Below are positions 47,512 through 60,281 of a DNA stretch of 64,000 bases, one piece after another (the stretch's first letter is position 1; each line of letters begins with the position of its first letter). The DNA comes from Stromatinia cepivora (taxonomy: Eukaryota > Ascomycota > Leotiomycetes > Helotiales > Sclerotiniaceae). The notes under the pieces are model-generated. The model searched no databases. It saw only the letters and a list, made by a program, of their open reading frames with translations, and was not told where the DNA came from. The stretch spans positions 1,178,001 to 1,242,000 of the forward strand of contig RCTD01000007.1 of the NCBI GenBank assembly GCA_014898415.1. The letters are read 5' to 3'. Position numbers and translations under genes: made by a program.

Positions 47512-50500
47512 ATGACCACAATCGACGAAATGGACGAGTTTTTCAATTTTGAGGATGCCACTCATTCGACCACTGATCAATTCGATTATGACTTTAGTCA
47601 TCTCAATGCCGCTTCAAGTCTAGGTCCTTATGATATCGACCTAGCCTTTGCGGATCCTGAAGGAGATGAGAACTCATTCACGTGTCTTCAGCATTTCTCC
47701 GCTCCAGAAGAACAACTGTCCCAAGATTTTGGAAATGGGTTAGTCAATACATCGACACTTGACACAACAACCCTTGAAGCACACGACTTCCAAGATTTTC
47801 CAAGATGGATTGATGGCATGTCAGAGCCTACCAAGCCTTGTATACGATGTCGTCAAGAGAACACTCATTGCAAAATTATCAAAGAGGGTTTCCGTAAGGG
47901 TTCTTGCACATGTTGTGTGGCGCTTGCGAAACAATGCAGCTTAACACGAGATTTAAATATCAAGAGCAGAAAATCATATGATTATCGTGCCTCTGGCAAG
48001 ATCGATTGTGCTGGTGATAACCAGGGAAACCGAGACATCAACGAGGAAGAAATCATATCTTCAGTCAGGCAGTGTGAGTACTGCAGATTATGTGCTGAAC
48101 CATGCAAAGTATTAGCAGAGGGAGAGAATATCGCTTGTCAAAATTGCCTGGTATCGAACCGACCTTGTAGCTTGGTACAATACAGTGATTGGCAGATAGC
48201 AGAAGGTCTCTCTCAATCTCATCCTCTCATATCACCTATGTCTCCATTTGAGGGGTATAATTCATACTCGGCATCTCGAAATAATTCTTCGACCGATTTA
48301 TCAACTCTTAAAACTTCCACAGAAAATCTCAAATCGGATGTTGGAGAGAACAGTCCTAAAGTTGGAGCGAGATTCTCAAGACAGTCGGTACGAATTCTTA
48401 AGGATTGGCTCGGACTACACCATCGTCATCCATATCCAACAGATTCGGAGAGGGAGATTCTAATGTCCAAAACTGGATTGAACAAAACGCAAATCACGAA
48501 TTGGCTTGCGAATGCACGCCGGAGAGGGAAAACGAGGCCGACTGTTACTCCGCCAACTGTGGGAAATTATGCAAATGTCATGGATATTCCGAGGAAAGCT
48601 ACCCCTGCTTTGGAAAATATGAATCCGTTGGAACGTTGGAAGCACTCTCCACCCGAACACGAACCTGCATCGGCAACCGCTATAGCAAAGGCTGTCACGG
48701 CCTCTAGTTTCAATTCTGGTATGGATAGTCCATACACCAGTTACGCTGATGATGGGTCGAACCGATCCCTTTATAATGTGTCATCGACTAGTAGTTTGGG
48801 AACTTCTCATTCTAGCGCTGGTTCATTTGCTTCGGCATATTCCCATAGATCTCGTGGATCGTTTGGTTCTTTTGGTTCTTTTGGACACAAAGGCAGACGT
48901 CGTCGTCGTCGACAGGCACCAAAACCAGCAAAAGTCATAGCTGCAGGTCCCGCTCGTACCTTTCAATGCACTTTCTGTACTGAATCATTCAAGACAAAAC
49001 ATGATTGGCAGAGGCATGAGAAATCTCTACATTTATCCCTTGAGAGGTGGATTTGTTGTCCCAATGGCCCTATACAATACAACAAGGAGTATGGGCGACC
49101 AGCTTGCGTATATTGCGATCATCCAAATCCATCAGCTAGTCATGCTGAAACACATAACCATTCAAGTTGTGCTGAGAAGTCAATTGGAGAAAGGACATTC
49201 TATAGGAAAGACCACCTACGCCAACATTTGAATCTTGTTCACGATGTGAAATTTGTTAATTGGAGTATGGAAAGCTGGAAAGTCATAACACCAGAAATAC
49301 GTTCTAGATGCGGTTTTTGTGGCATAGTGATGGATTCTTGGACGACTAGAGTTGATCATTTAGCCGAACATTTCAAAAGTGGAAAAAGTATGGTTGATTG
49401 GAAGGGTGACTGGGGTTTCGAACCACAAATTCTCAACATCGTTGAGAATGGAATTCCCCCTTGTGAGTATTTGTTTCATCCTCATCCTTCTGCGTTCTGC
49501 GTTCGTGATCACTAATGCTATAATAGATCTGATTCATGAAGAACGAATGACCGTGCGACCTTTTGAAGCTTCCCAAGATCCTTTTCATGCAGAGCGTACA
49601 CCAGAAAACCTGATCAAGAGTGGCCTTATTCAATACGTCAATGATAAGGTTGTACAAGGCATAACACCGACTGACAAAGAGTTGCTCGGTATAGCACGCC
49701 AAATAATCCGCAATCTGGATGCTGTCTCTGATTCGCAGCATTATTCCGAAGGCTCTTGGTTAAGAGACCTGATATTGTTGTCCATGTCGGATAGATGCGA
49801 GACAGACGAACAAGATGTCCTTGAAATGTCACGAAGCAAGCCATTTGAAACAATTCAACGCTCATTGATTGATGCAACACCATCAATGCATCAATGTCCA
49901 AAAGAGAGAGCCCTACGAAATTACGTTACTTCGAGACAAATGCTTGGTCTGACTGCTACGGATTCTGAATTACAAGTGGAAGCATGTAGGATTATTGACG
50001 AAGCTGAATTGACAGCTGCAGTACCTTGTAAAGGCGCTGTTTCTTGGTTCAAATACCTGATAAAGGATTCGACAGGCTGGCTCGCTGATTTCAGAAGGCG
50101 TGCAGGCTTGCCTAGGAGTTCTGAAATGGCTGATGAGGGTGTAAGATCGAAAGACGAAACTTCTATTGATCATGCCATACATAACTACGCTCGACTCGAA
50201 GCAGAGATGAAAGACTATGTGCAACTTCAATTCTCCCTGGGTATAAAGCCTGCGGATTCTGACCTTCAGCGACACGCTAGGCTCATTGTTTATGGAAATG
50301 ACGATCAATGGAATCAAACATGGGCTGACGATCCATTGTATCTCCATATATTCAAGACAAGAAACGGACTTGCGCCTGCTGCAGAAAATAAGCCTTCCGT
50401 TATGTTTCCAACAGCTATGGATTCTCCTGAGCGAGCCGCATCTCCATCACGGACCTTGCATTGGGAGCTGGAGAATTATGAGGCTCGTAGTCGTCTAGGA

Positions 50501-51950
50501 AGTAAAGGGACTTCTCCAAACATGAGCTACAATCAACCAGTTCATACACTTGAAGCATCGAATCAACCATCAACAAACTCTAACCCCACGCAACCTCTGA
50601 AGTACTTCCTCAACGATGCAAACTGTTACAATCGATTAGTCCGAGAGCTTTCCAGATTTGTGGCAAGATGTATGTCACCAAATAATCCCAATCAACATGT
50701 AAGACCATCGCTTTACTCGATAATCTTTTTGGTATACTGACAAACGGCAGATTCCCACGGATGCCGAACTTCAAAACCAAGCTCGCTGGGTAATTTACGA
50801 TGATGATGACCCATGGAACCAAACCGCGGCTGACAACGCGGAATGGTTAATGCGATTTAAACGTGATGCCGGCCTGTCACCTCAAGAATCTGGGCCAGGT
50901 CTCCCTACAGCCAATGTCTCCTGGAAAGTCGATTTGGGTGGCTCGGGTTTCTGTCCACCTTACTTAAATCCAGGAAAGGATGTTAAGGCATGTAATACTG
51001 CAGAATTCGAAGTCAATCTTGCGAAAATAGACGAAAGCGAGAAGATGGTGAAGTTGAGAGGAGAAACTGCAAATGGATATATTAAAGGACTCAAACAGCG
51101 ATATAAAATGCCCGCACAGGTGTTTTGCTCGAGGGAATTAGAAGAAGCATTACTCGATTTGGTCAAGACAGAAAAAGAACAAGGACGCGTCCCAACCGAT
51201 GAATTATTGAGGGCCAGAGCAAGGGATGTTTTGAATGTGCCGAACACAGCAGCGGATGACAAGGAACTTTTGGAGAAATTCAAAACTCATTATCGAGTTC
51301 CTTCAACAGATCAACAACAGAATCATTCACCACATGCACAAACTCGAACGTATCAACCACAAGCCCAATCAATCCCCTCATTCTCCAGGCAACAACCTCC
51401 AGCTTTCCTCAACGATGATGACTTATTAGCTTCTTTTGACGAGGAATTACTTAATCATTCTGATATGGACTTGGGGTTTAATACCTCATCACCCACCAAC
51501 ATGGATTTCCTCTCAAATTATCCTTCTTCAACATTAGGACCCGTCACCGGCTCGAACCTCGTTTCTGCACCACCATTTACTGGTATAACTGAGGGTGCTA
51601 TTATGGATTTCGATATGAATATCAATATGAATATGAATATGGGGATGGGAAATAATGACGCGGAACCTTGGGCTCGGATGTCGAATGGATTACACGGGTT
51701 AGAGGGAATGGAAGAAATCGACGAGGGATTCGATTTTGAAGGACTTAATGAGGAAGAAATGAATAAGCAGATTGAATATGCTGAGTTGCATAAGGTTAAT
51801 ACGGCGACGGCTAGTCCGTGGAGAAGGAGGGCATCTGAGAGGTTGGCGAGAGGAAAAGGAAATTCCGGGAATGGTGAGGAGGGAGTTGGGATGGGGGATG
51901 GTATGAAGGGGTATGATTTTTTGAGTGGGGGGAGGGAGAGGCTTTGGTGA
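47512..51950 (+). CDS. Homeobox and C2H2 zinc-finger regulator with repeated C-terminal module, 3 exons
   Basis: Exons 47512-49462, 49527-50698 and 50751-51950 give about 1440 residues; both introns (GTGAGT...ATAG, GTAAGA...GCAG) keep frame. Two Cys clusters (CIRCRQENTHC...CTCC near 109-135, CEYCRLCAEPC...CQNC near 188-215) look like zinc-binding motifs. A TALE/KN-type homeodomain spans about 287-345 (SRQSVRILKDWL, ITNWLANARRR). C2H2 fingers include FQCTFCTESFKTKHDWQRH near 484 and CGFCGIVMDSWTTRVDHLAEH near 600. The C-terminal half repeats a helical module about five times (PTDxELxxxAR). The last 170 residues are acidic and Asn/Met-rich, possibly activating. It fits the fungal class usually annotated as homeobox and C2H2 transcription factor, nuclear. 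Targets unknown. Confidence 0.88.
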
Positions 51951-52747
51951 GGGGTCGTGAACTTCGGAGGTTGGGACAAGGAGTGATGAGAAATACAAGG
52001 TTGACGTTTGGAAAGTGGGAAAATGGGAAGCTGGAAGGCATTTTGAATCTTTTTTTGTATGAAATATAGACTGCGACGCGACGAGATGTTATAGCGATGA
52101 TAAAAATATGTGTATAGAAAGATGTTTGAAAGCGGGAGGGTTCTTTGAGATTATGATAGAATAGGATGGGATAGATAATTTTAATTGAATCGAAAATAAT
52201 TAAGATTTTATATATACTTTTATCCTCATCCTAACACCGTTGCCACCCCGCATTTCACTAACAAACACAAACAAACAAACAAACTCCCAACGGACAATAA
52301 ACAATCACTTATCAAATCAAACATCAGATATTAAACTAATTATTATTTTATTATTTCAGCCTTGTAACTAGGTTATGACTAAGGGAAGCTACATAAGGTA
52401 GGTGGTAGGTACAGGTGGTATCACTTGTTTGTTCCTTCCTTTTGATTAATTCGTAGGAATCATTAGAACTTATACCAAATTGGATTTTTAAAACGAGATT
52501 TTTACAACGAACTCTTACAACGAACTTTGAATTTTGAGCTGGTCTGGAATCCTAGAAATCGAATGACTTTACAAGGGAGAAGAATAAGCATAAATCTTGA
52601 TGATAAGGATCCAGATCGGAATCTAGAAGTATTGGAACTGTGGCTGGGAATGACTGGCGAGATTCAATTATAGAATCAATCCCTCTTTATGAAACCCACA
52701 CATTGGATATTAATCAAGTCGACTCTTCCTTCAAAAATACAGGAACA
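51951..52747. other. Intergenic, no gene seen
   Basis: Contains a short CAAA tandem run near 52265-52283 and a GTAGGTGGTAGGTA stretch near 52398. An open frame reads into the F-box gene from 52640 but has no ATG before 52748. Confidence 0.5.
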
Positions 52748-55700
52748 ATGTCTGATAAGGATCTGAACAACGGAATTCTTGACCTACCTTCGGAGGTTCA
52801 ATCAGATATATTGAAACATGTAAGTTAAGATGGGTTTAACAACTTCTCATCATGTCATCTTTGCGCCGCATCCTAACACGTCTTCTATTCTAGATGTCAA
52901 CCACCGATTTACTTGCGCTCTCTCTCGTTTCGAAGCATCTCAGAAATCTAGCAGCCAAGGAACTATATCGAAGCTTCCATATTGTCTTTCCAGATGACAA
53001 TGACACACTTAATGATCCCTCCATCGATAGTTTGGCGGCGGGGCTGGATACTTTCGTTACAAGTGATTACGATTACTCCCAACACCTAAAGGAAATTATA
53101 CTTGAGGCTTTGAATGGAAGTCAAAAAGGAGAGCTAGCATACCATCCTTATCTATATGATACCTCTTGTGGAAAATTCATGAATACTTTGTTACTTTTGA
53201 CTTTGCGCAAGGCTAAAGCTCTCGAGACTTTCCAGTTGGTTGTCCCTGCTAACAATATGTGACCATGCTAATTTCTGTTTTTTAGATGGGATATTCGTGT
53301 GAAATTGAGTGGGCAGATTTTCAAAGAATTACATCGTATTGAAGCTCTACAACATTTCCATGTCAGAATGCAAGCTGAAAGTTCAATACATGTTCCTCCG
53401 AATAATCCAAATCCAACTTCCTCGACGAACTACAACCCTTCAACATTCGGTTTTCCCCCAGGCTTCGTACCAAGCCAGTCATCTCTCACATCAACCAAGT
53501 CAAAACAAAATGGAGGAAAAGGTCGGACTCCGATTGTGGATGGGACATCTCAAACTATTTCAGGATTCAAAAACTTAAAGAGTCTGGCTGTTCTTGATAT
53601 AGATACTTTGGATTGTCTATCCGAAATTCGAGACTGTATACAGAACTCATCGACAACTTTAAGTTCACTAAAATTGTCATTTTCGGAGCTACTAGCTTCC
53701 AGAACCAGAAAGCCAGCTGTGGAAATTCCTGTCGAAGAAGATGATGAATCTGAAGCCGAGGATGAATTTGGCCAATTGATAGCACTTCCTATCACCGCTT
53801 CAGATACTGTACCTGATGCGTTTGTTTTAAGTACGGAGGAAAAGAAAGCACAAGAGGCAGCTTTGGCAAAGATCTTTAGTATTGAATCGTCAACTTCGAA
53901 AGGCGGTACGGATTCACCTAGTCAAAAGGCAGATGATGGACCAGAGGAAAAGACAGAAAAGTCCACTCCCTTGAAGATGTTTGTAGCGTTAATGCAACAG
54001 TCGGCGAAGGCCATGGCTGAACATAAATTCGAGGACATGCAAAAACTCGTCCAGAAAACGATCGAGAAGGGTTCTGAGGTTTACCTCAAGAGCTTGAAAA
54101 GGGAAAGCGAATCTTCTGATAAGTCGGGCACCAGTAATACGGAAGGTAATAATGGCGAAAGTAACAAGGCGGAATCCAGTAATGCAAGTGACAATAATGC
54201 GGAAGAGGTTAATGGGAAGAATTCCGAATCACCAATTGTGGCCGACCTAATAGACGAAACTGTCATGGACGAGGGCGAATCTCAAGATCAACCTGGTCTT
54301 TTTGACGAATCGACAACGGGGACAAGAGTTTCTAAATCCAAGGAGATCGTAGATCCAGATGACATCGATGTTGAAGAACCGGAGCTTGTGGTAGATTTGG
54401 AATTTGTTGAAGGGATTACTACTGAAACCGAGACGGATTTCGAGCCAGTTCCCATGGAAGTGCAGGGACATCAAACCTCGAAAGTTGTTGATGAGCTAAT
54501 CAATTCAGAACCTATTCCTGCTCGAGGAGTTTCTGCTGAGAAGCTTGAACAAACTCTAGAGCAGGTTAAGACAAACGAGAAGGGAAAGTCAACAGAAATT
54601 GAGGCCCTAGTTGCCAATACTAACAAGGAGATGAGCGAGTATATTCGAAAAACCCGAGGTCTTGCCCTTGAGAGCTTATCACTCTATCTAATACCTTTAA
54701 AAAATTCCGTCATATCAAAGGCTATTGACATCAGAGTATTGAGAAGAATTACTTTACTTAGTGTTGGCTTTCAAACTCCATTTTGGTCTATGGTGGCACG
54801 CGAAAATAAGATCGATCCTCTCCCGCTACATGAAATCTACACAGATAACGTCACCTTAACTTTCCTAGACTGCATCGGAAAACTTGCAAAAGTCACCGAA
54901 TTATGTATACTTGAACGCGCATCCAGAACAAAGGTAGACCCCGCAGATTCAAAGAAAAGAGTCTCCATAGAGCAAATCCGAAGATTGGCTCTCAAGAAAC
55001 ATGCCCCGACATTGAAGGTCCTTTCTATACATCAGGAAAGTCTTCCTCACCAATTAACACCATTTGCATGGGATTTGAATGCCAAAACTGCTGTGCTGTT
55101 GTGTCGGAAAGCTAAAGGATTGGAGGAATTGGCTGCTGCTTTTGGTGTTTCGGTTATGGTATGTTTATCTCTGACTTCACCCTATTTTCGTTCTGAGTTG
55201 TTTCAAATCTCTTCTGTTGTGAGAGATTTCAATGTTGTAATGTTTTTTAGACATTTAAAAGTTCGTTTCTCTCGATATTTCAGCGTTCTCGTTCCGATGC
55301 ACATGACAATTGTGGATTTGGCAAAATTGTCAAAGTCCAGATCCAAATGTTACAAGTCCATTTAAACATTCAAAAGTCGTGTACTCACCCTAAAATTAGC
55401 ACATCCTTAACCAAAATCTCTCTGGCCTCAAAAACCTCCGGGTTCTTCACGCAATCGAATTCCGCTCTGAAGATACCTGCCAGTTGGTGAGGAGCGAATT
55501 CCGAAAATTCACCATAGACAGTATCGCTCATAATCCCGACTGTGAACTCGAATATCTTGCTCTTAGAAATTCGACGATCCGTATTTATCGTCTTGAAGAA
55601 AATCCACCGAAAGCAAGAATACCCAAGGTTCACTTGGGAAAGAATACTGAACCTGCAATTAATAGCGACAGTGAGGATGAGGGTATGTTTGGTGAGAGTG

Positions 55701-55798
55701 GGGTTGGGTTGAAAGTTGAGGGTTTGGATGGGTTTAGGTTGCAGGATGTGCAGGATGTGAGGATTTTTGAGAAGGATGTAGTTTGGAAGAGGCTTTAG
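52748..55798 (+). CDS. F-box protein with long acidic middle region, 4 exons
   Basis: Exons 52748-52819, 52894-53258, 53286-55158 and 55400-55798 give about 902 residues. The F-box spans intron 1: ILDLPSEVQSDILKH and then MSTTDLLALSLVSKHLRNLA. Exon 2 to exon 3 uses an unusually short 27-nt intron, but the joint (NNI-WDIRVKLSGQ) reads naturally. The middle is acidic and Ser/Glu-rich. The C-terminal half resembles fungal F-box proteins with leucine-rich-repeat-like blocks (LKNLRVLHAIEF, RSEFRKFTIDSIAHNPD). Intron 3 (GTATGT...ATTAG, 241 nt) is uncertain: 55251-55380 has two other protein-like frames, so an extra small exon is possible. The probable role is substrate recognition in an SCF ubiquitin ligase, by family. 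Confidence 0.78.
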
Positions 55799-57224
55799 GG
55801 GAAGATTGAGGTAAGGAGAAGGGGAATTAAGGATGGTGGGAATGGGAAATGCTAGTGGTTATGATGGGTGCATTTGGCTGGGGAGTAAATGATTAATTTG
55901 GTAGTATTTTAGTCCTTGAGGTCTGGCTTGGCTTGCGCGAGCGTGGCGTATAGGATCTCAAAAGGTGTTCAGGGGGCCTAGGTTCAAATGCAGGCATTAA
56001 AGAAGTACGGTTAATGCACAGCGATGGAATGGGAATAAGAATCAGATTGGTATTGAGATCGATTCATAGCGCGTCGAATCAATAGCCTGGACTTTAGTTT
56101 AATAATGAAAGGGGTCTGATTCTCGACACTGATGGATTGATGCGGAGATTGTAGTGATTTAATGAATGGCGTGCTTGCAAGGTGGATATGGCTTGAGGAG
56201 TTGAAGTGATTTAAGAGATTGAACGTTGGGAAGTTGATGTTTTTGGGCTGAAATTATGGGAGGGAAAGAATGGGCGAAGGGGGGAAGGAAAGAAAATGAT
56301 ATTAATATTATTAAAGTGGAAGGAGAGGAAGGGGCGCAGCTGTGGGTGAAGGGTGTATAGGTAGCTAGCTATGTAGGATCCTATACATGATGTCTAGCTC
56401 AGAAAGCCGAGTTAACTTGACTTTGAGGTTGTTATATCAGGCATACAGGTGAAGATACAGCTGGGGATGGACATGGATTGAACTTGGGGGAATTTGTGTG
56501 GGATTTGGGTGGGGAGAGGGGGTATCGGAGATTGTAGGGGATAAGAAATAGTAGTAGAGGTAGTGGGGAACCTTCAATGAGATGCGTGGAATAGCAAATG
56601 AATCTTGAAAGGGGGATTGATTGATGGATATTAGTTGATGTAGAATAGTAAATGGAGAAATCGAACCATTATAGTGGTGAAAAGAACAATTCATCATATA
56701 ACTCGTCCTTAAGATATGATATAATCTGTCAATATTAGAATCTTCGGGGCTAGCCCTATGGAACTGTCTTCTGGGAATATTTTATTGGCATAACAGTTGG
56801 ATATGTTGTTAAAAAAATTAATTTGAGGATATAATGTCGATAGCTAGATTTCATATCCGATGACTACTAAATGAATAACTGGATTTGTCTATATCATTCA
56901 TGACTGTTCTATTTATTCGAGAGCGCGGCAGCAACTTCGCCTTCGGAGCATGATTATGAAACATCTCGAAAAGAGAGATTTATCTAGAATGTCCACGCAG
57001 ATACATTCAATGCCTTTCTTCGTAAGACTTCCTCGAGACAACATTTGAGATGAGTTTCAAGACCGCATGAAACGTGGAACAATGGCATAATGGTTGAATT
57101 ACCGGCGAAGAATAGAGACTTGAAGTGAGTATAAAGGGAAGAGATAATTCCTGATTGTTTTTGTTGCATGTTAGCAAATCGAATACACAGTACTTGAACT
57201 TGAGGAACTTGAAGATCAATCATA
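55799..57224. other. Intergenic, no gene seen
   Basis: About 1.4 kb with only short out-of-context ORFs on the minus strand (56437-56697, 56984-57421). A GGTTCAAAT at about 55981 lacks a matching tRNA fold. Confidence 0.5.
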
Positions 57225-57845
57225 ATGACGACTCCAAACTCGGACTCGCCAGCTTCAACGGCTTCAAAGGAACAATCGGCTTCGCCATCAGCAACCCCCA
57301 CATCACCAGACAACGCATTTCCACAATCTTCTCCACAATCTTCGACAGCATCAGGTATTCCAAATCGTAGCCGCTCCTTAAATGCCATCACTGAATCAAT
57401 GCAATCAACAAGTAGTATCAAAGATGGCTATACGATGTTAGTAACCATTGCTGAGCTTGAACTAGAGAAGTGTTCGGCTGAGAAAAGATTGAAAGAGACG
57501 GAGGGAAAACTGAAAGAGATGGGAGAAAAACTGAAAGAGATGGAGGAAGAATTGGAGGGAGCGGAGAAGTGAATAAAGAAGATGCGAGAGGAGATGAATG
57601 ATTTTCTTTTTAGGCAAGAGATTCTTGAGAACGAACGGGATGGAGCTATTCGTGAAGTGATGAGACTGAGGGAGGAATTAGATATGGAAATGACAAACAG
57701 GGAAAGACTTGAAAAGGAACGGGACTCAGCAGTGGGACAAGCATCCATAGGCGAGACCATGCTGAAACTAGCGAAGAAGAAGGAGATGGAAGCGAAGAAT
57801 CGTGAAGCAGAACTAAGGGGCAGAGAAGGGGCGAGAGATAATTGA
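57225..57845 (+). pseudogene. Coiled-coil protein interrupted by an in-frame TGA
   Basis: From ATG 57225 a frame runs 115 codons to TGA at 57570-57572. The same frame continues through IKKMREEMNDFLFRQEIL to TGA at 57843-57845. The N-terminal 65 residues are Ser/Pro/Thr-rich; the rest is a charged heptad coiled coil (KRLKETEGKLKEMGEKLKEM) that would be continuous across the stop. Style and composition match the neighbour at 58759, so the two look like diverged duplicates. Either one nonsense mutation has broken it, or the short 115-residue form is the product. Confidence 0.6.
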
Positions 57846-58758
57846 GAAGAGGTATGAAAAGCCTGGAGGAAGCCGAATAGAACGTTATTAAGTCTTGGAA
57901 AGTACTTCTCAATCCAGTAAAAATGAGGCTATCAGTCCGCCAAAAATAACTTTTCATAGGAAACTGTCCAGGTGATAAGTGCTGATACATGAGGCGTGCA
58001 AGAATCTCTTTGACTACCCAGTGTATTATATGATCAATGGAATTAGAAAGCAGAAACCTCTCATTCCTGGATGATGCCACACCAAATTCAATATTTTCGA
58101 CTCATCATAGGTTCTCACCACTCAAAAGGGAGTGAAGATAATTATTGGATTATATGAGATATGCAATAAAACCCCAAATTATTTCAAGTGAAGTATCTAT
58201 TCAGTGATATTTGTTAAGTGAAGCTTAATAAATATTAGATATGCAACAAAACTTTTTGCTGTGGACTTCTCGGAAATGACGTGTCAATTCAAGTGAAGCC
58301 CATAAAGGGAAGATCGCAGTTGTGGTGGAGTCGGTGGTAATATCTAGTTGCTTCTGGTAGGAGGACGGAAAATTGTCCCAGGCAGCTTAGGAATCATTAA
58401 TGGCTTCGATCAATATGTTTGGTCTTTGTCATCGCTCCTTAGAAAGAAGCTCTTCGTTGATTCTTCTTCTTCTTCTTGGAGCTTCGACAAAGTAATTCCT
58501 TGTGTTGGAAGGAGCTGGATTCGTGATTTGTTATGAGAAGATTCGGGTTAATGTCTTTCTTTTCTTTCTTGGTTCCTAATGTATAAGTTTGTGTTTCTGT
58601 TTCGAAGTACGAGAGACAGATTTCGAAGTACGAGAGACAGATAACATGGTAGTTGAAACACGATAGAAAATTTGCATATTAAGAGTAGTATAAAGGCACA
58701 TAACAATCCCACATCTCTTTCCCATGCACCACGACTTCTACACAACCTATCAATCCAA
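57846..58758. other. Intergenic with short direct repeat
   Basis: No gene called. A 21-base unit (TTTCGAAGTACGAGAGACAG plus A or none) is repeated head to tail at about 58600-58640, and a TATAAAG lies at about 58689, about 70 bases before the next ATG. Confidence 0.5.
58599..58641. repeat. Two-copy 21-bp tandem repeat
   Basis: TTTCGAAGTACGAGAGACAG occurs twice in direct succession upstream of the coiled-coil gene. It could be a regulatory duplication; its function is unknown. Confidence 0.85.
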
Positions 58759-59922
58759 ATGAAAATGGTACCCTCAACAGACTTCGTCCCTCCATGCTCT
58801 GGGAGTTTTTGTTCATATTCTGAGCCTGACAACCTTGATCAAGAAGCCGTACGGGTCAGAACCTCTTGCGATAACGCGAGATATTGGGACGAAAAACTAT
58901 CGGCACCATCTAGTATCTCTATCGACATTGGACCTGCCTATCACCCACAATTTCTCCACAGAAAATCTTGGGAGATTGAATCACCTGAGAAACCCGAACC
59001 TGAATCTACGCATGAACCTTTTGACGTATCTCCTATCGTATCTCCAATCGTATCTCCACTCACGTCTTCAGCTGGATCCATGAGTAGCACCGTGTCTAAT
59101 CAAGACTCATCACAGAGAGACTACGAGTCGATAAAAGAAGTAGACGAAGCAACTCAACGTAGATCCGACCTCCGAGAACAACTCGAGATGGGAAGAGCCA
59201 AAAGCTCCACTCTGAAAGAGGAAAGAGATGAAGCAGTTCTATGTGCAACGGATTTAAAAACGAAATTCGAGATCGTAGAGGAGGAAAAAGACGACGCGGA
59301 GCAACAACTTTGGAAAACACGTCATCAGATCTCAAGGTTGGAGAAGCGACGGAATGGAATATTTGTGGGGGAGAAATTAGCTTTGGTTCAGGCTGAGAGG
59401 GATCAAGCTATTGTGCGTGAATCGGAAAGTTTGGATTTGAAGAAACAAGCGGAGAAGGAAAGAGATGATGCGTTGGAGCTTGTGACGCGGATCTATGGAT
59501 TTCAGAAGGAAAAGGTGGGGGAAAGAGATGAAGCTCGAAGAATCGCATCGAAGAGATTGGAGGAGACGGAGCAGGCGGAGAAGGAAAGAGATGAGGCGCT
59601 GCAACTTGCAGTCGAGAGATTGGAACAATTGAATGAAGCGCAGCGACTTGCATCAGAGAGATTGGAACAGATGAAGCAAGCACGAAAACTCAAAGATGAA
59701 GCAGAAATACGAGTAGGAAAGTTGCTATGGGAGAGATTGCTAAAAGAGGGAATGCAGGAGGAAAGAGATGAAGCCCGTCGGCAGTTGAAAGAAGCGGAGG
59801 AAAGACATGATGAAGAGAAGCAAGAGTCAGACTTACTACGCGAGGAGGTAGAGAAGATGAAGGGGGAGAATAAGGAAAGGGGATGGTACTGGACTTCTTT
59901 TCTTAGTGTATTGTTCGACTGA
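58759..59922 (+). CDS. Coiled-coil protein, 387 aa
   Basis: Start chosen at ATG 58759 (MKMVPSTDF), the first ATG in the frame; the frame is open further upstream but only from TTG. Residues 1-135 are polar and Ser/Pro-rich with a short VSPIVSPIVSP repeat. Residues about 140-375 form a long charged coiled coil with an 11- to 16-residue repeat around (A/K)xERDEA (KEERDEA, AERDQA, EKERDDA, GERDEAR, EKERDEA, QEERDEAR). The C-terminus ends with GWYWTSFLSVLFD, a short hydrophobic tail. No catalytic domain. A cytoskeletal or scaffolding role would be inference. Probably a paralogue of the interrupted gene 1 kb upstream. Confidence 0.75.
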   Translation: MKMVPSTDFVPPCSGSFCSYSEPDNLDQEAVRVRTSCDNARYWDEKLSAPSSISIDIGPAYHPQFLHRKSWEIESPEKPEPESTHEPFDVSPIVSPIVSPLTSSAGSMSSTVSNQDSSQRDYESIKEVDEATQRRSDLREQLEMGRAKSSTLKEERDEAVLCATDLKTKFEIVEEEKDDAEQQLWKTRHQISRLEKRRNGIFVGEKLALVQAERDQAIVRESESLDLKKQAEKERDDALELVTRIYGFQKEKVGERDEARRIASKRLEETEQAEKERDEALQLAVERLEQLNEAQRLASERLEQMKQARKLKDEAEIRVGKLLWERLLKEGMQEERDEARRQLKEAEERHDEEKQESDLLREEVEKMKGENKERGWYWTSFLSVLFD

Positions 59923-60281
59923 GAGGTTTTATGGTCCGCTTTGCTCGTATCTTGGGGCATATGCGTTGCGAGTCGCATATTTATCAATTGTCGATTCCTA
60001 TCTTCTCAGGCTTTTATGGACAGGTAGATTATACTTGGATGAATGAGTAAATTTCTCATAGGATGAATCAAATTATGGATATGAACCTTAGAAAATGGGT
60101 TGTCAATTACTGTCTGAAATCGGAAGACATACCTCTTTCCTTCTCAAATTGTGAATTTTGCAAATATGTGTACTGAAAGATTCCACCATGAATTGCTATC
60201 ATTTCAATCATAACTTATACATCTTACATTTTTGATACCCACTTAACCCATTCCAATGAATCTACCAACCAATGCAACACT
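59923..60281. other. Intergenic between convergent genes
   Basis: The 3' flanks of the coiled-coil gene (plus) and Utp12 (minus) meet here. Nothing else seen. Confidence 0.5.

Noticed and set aside
55960..56000. Possible tRNA B box (GGTTCAAAT)
   Set aside because: The match is incomplete and no acceptor, D or anticodon arms could be formed around it.
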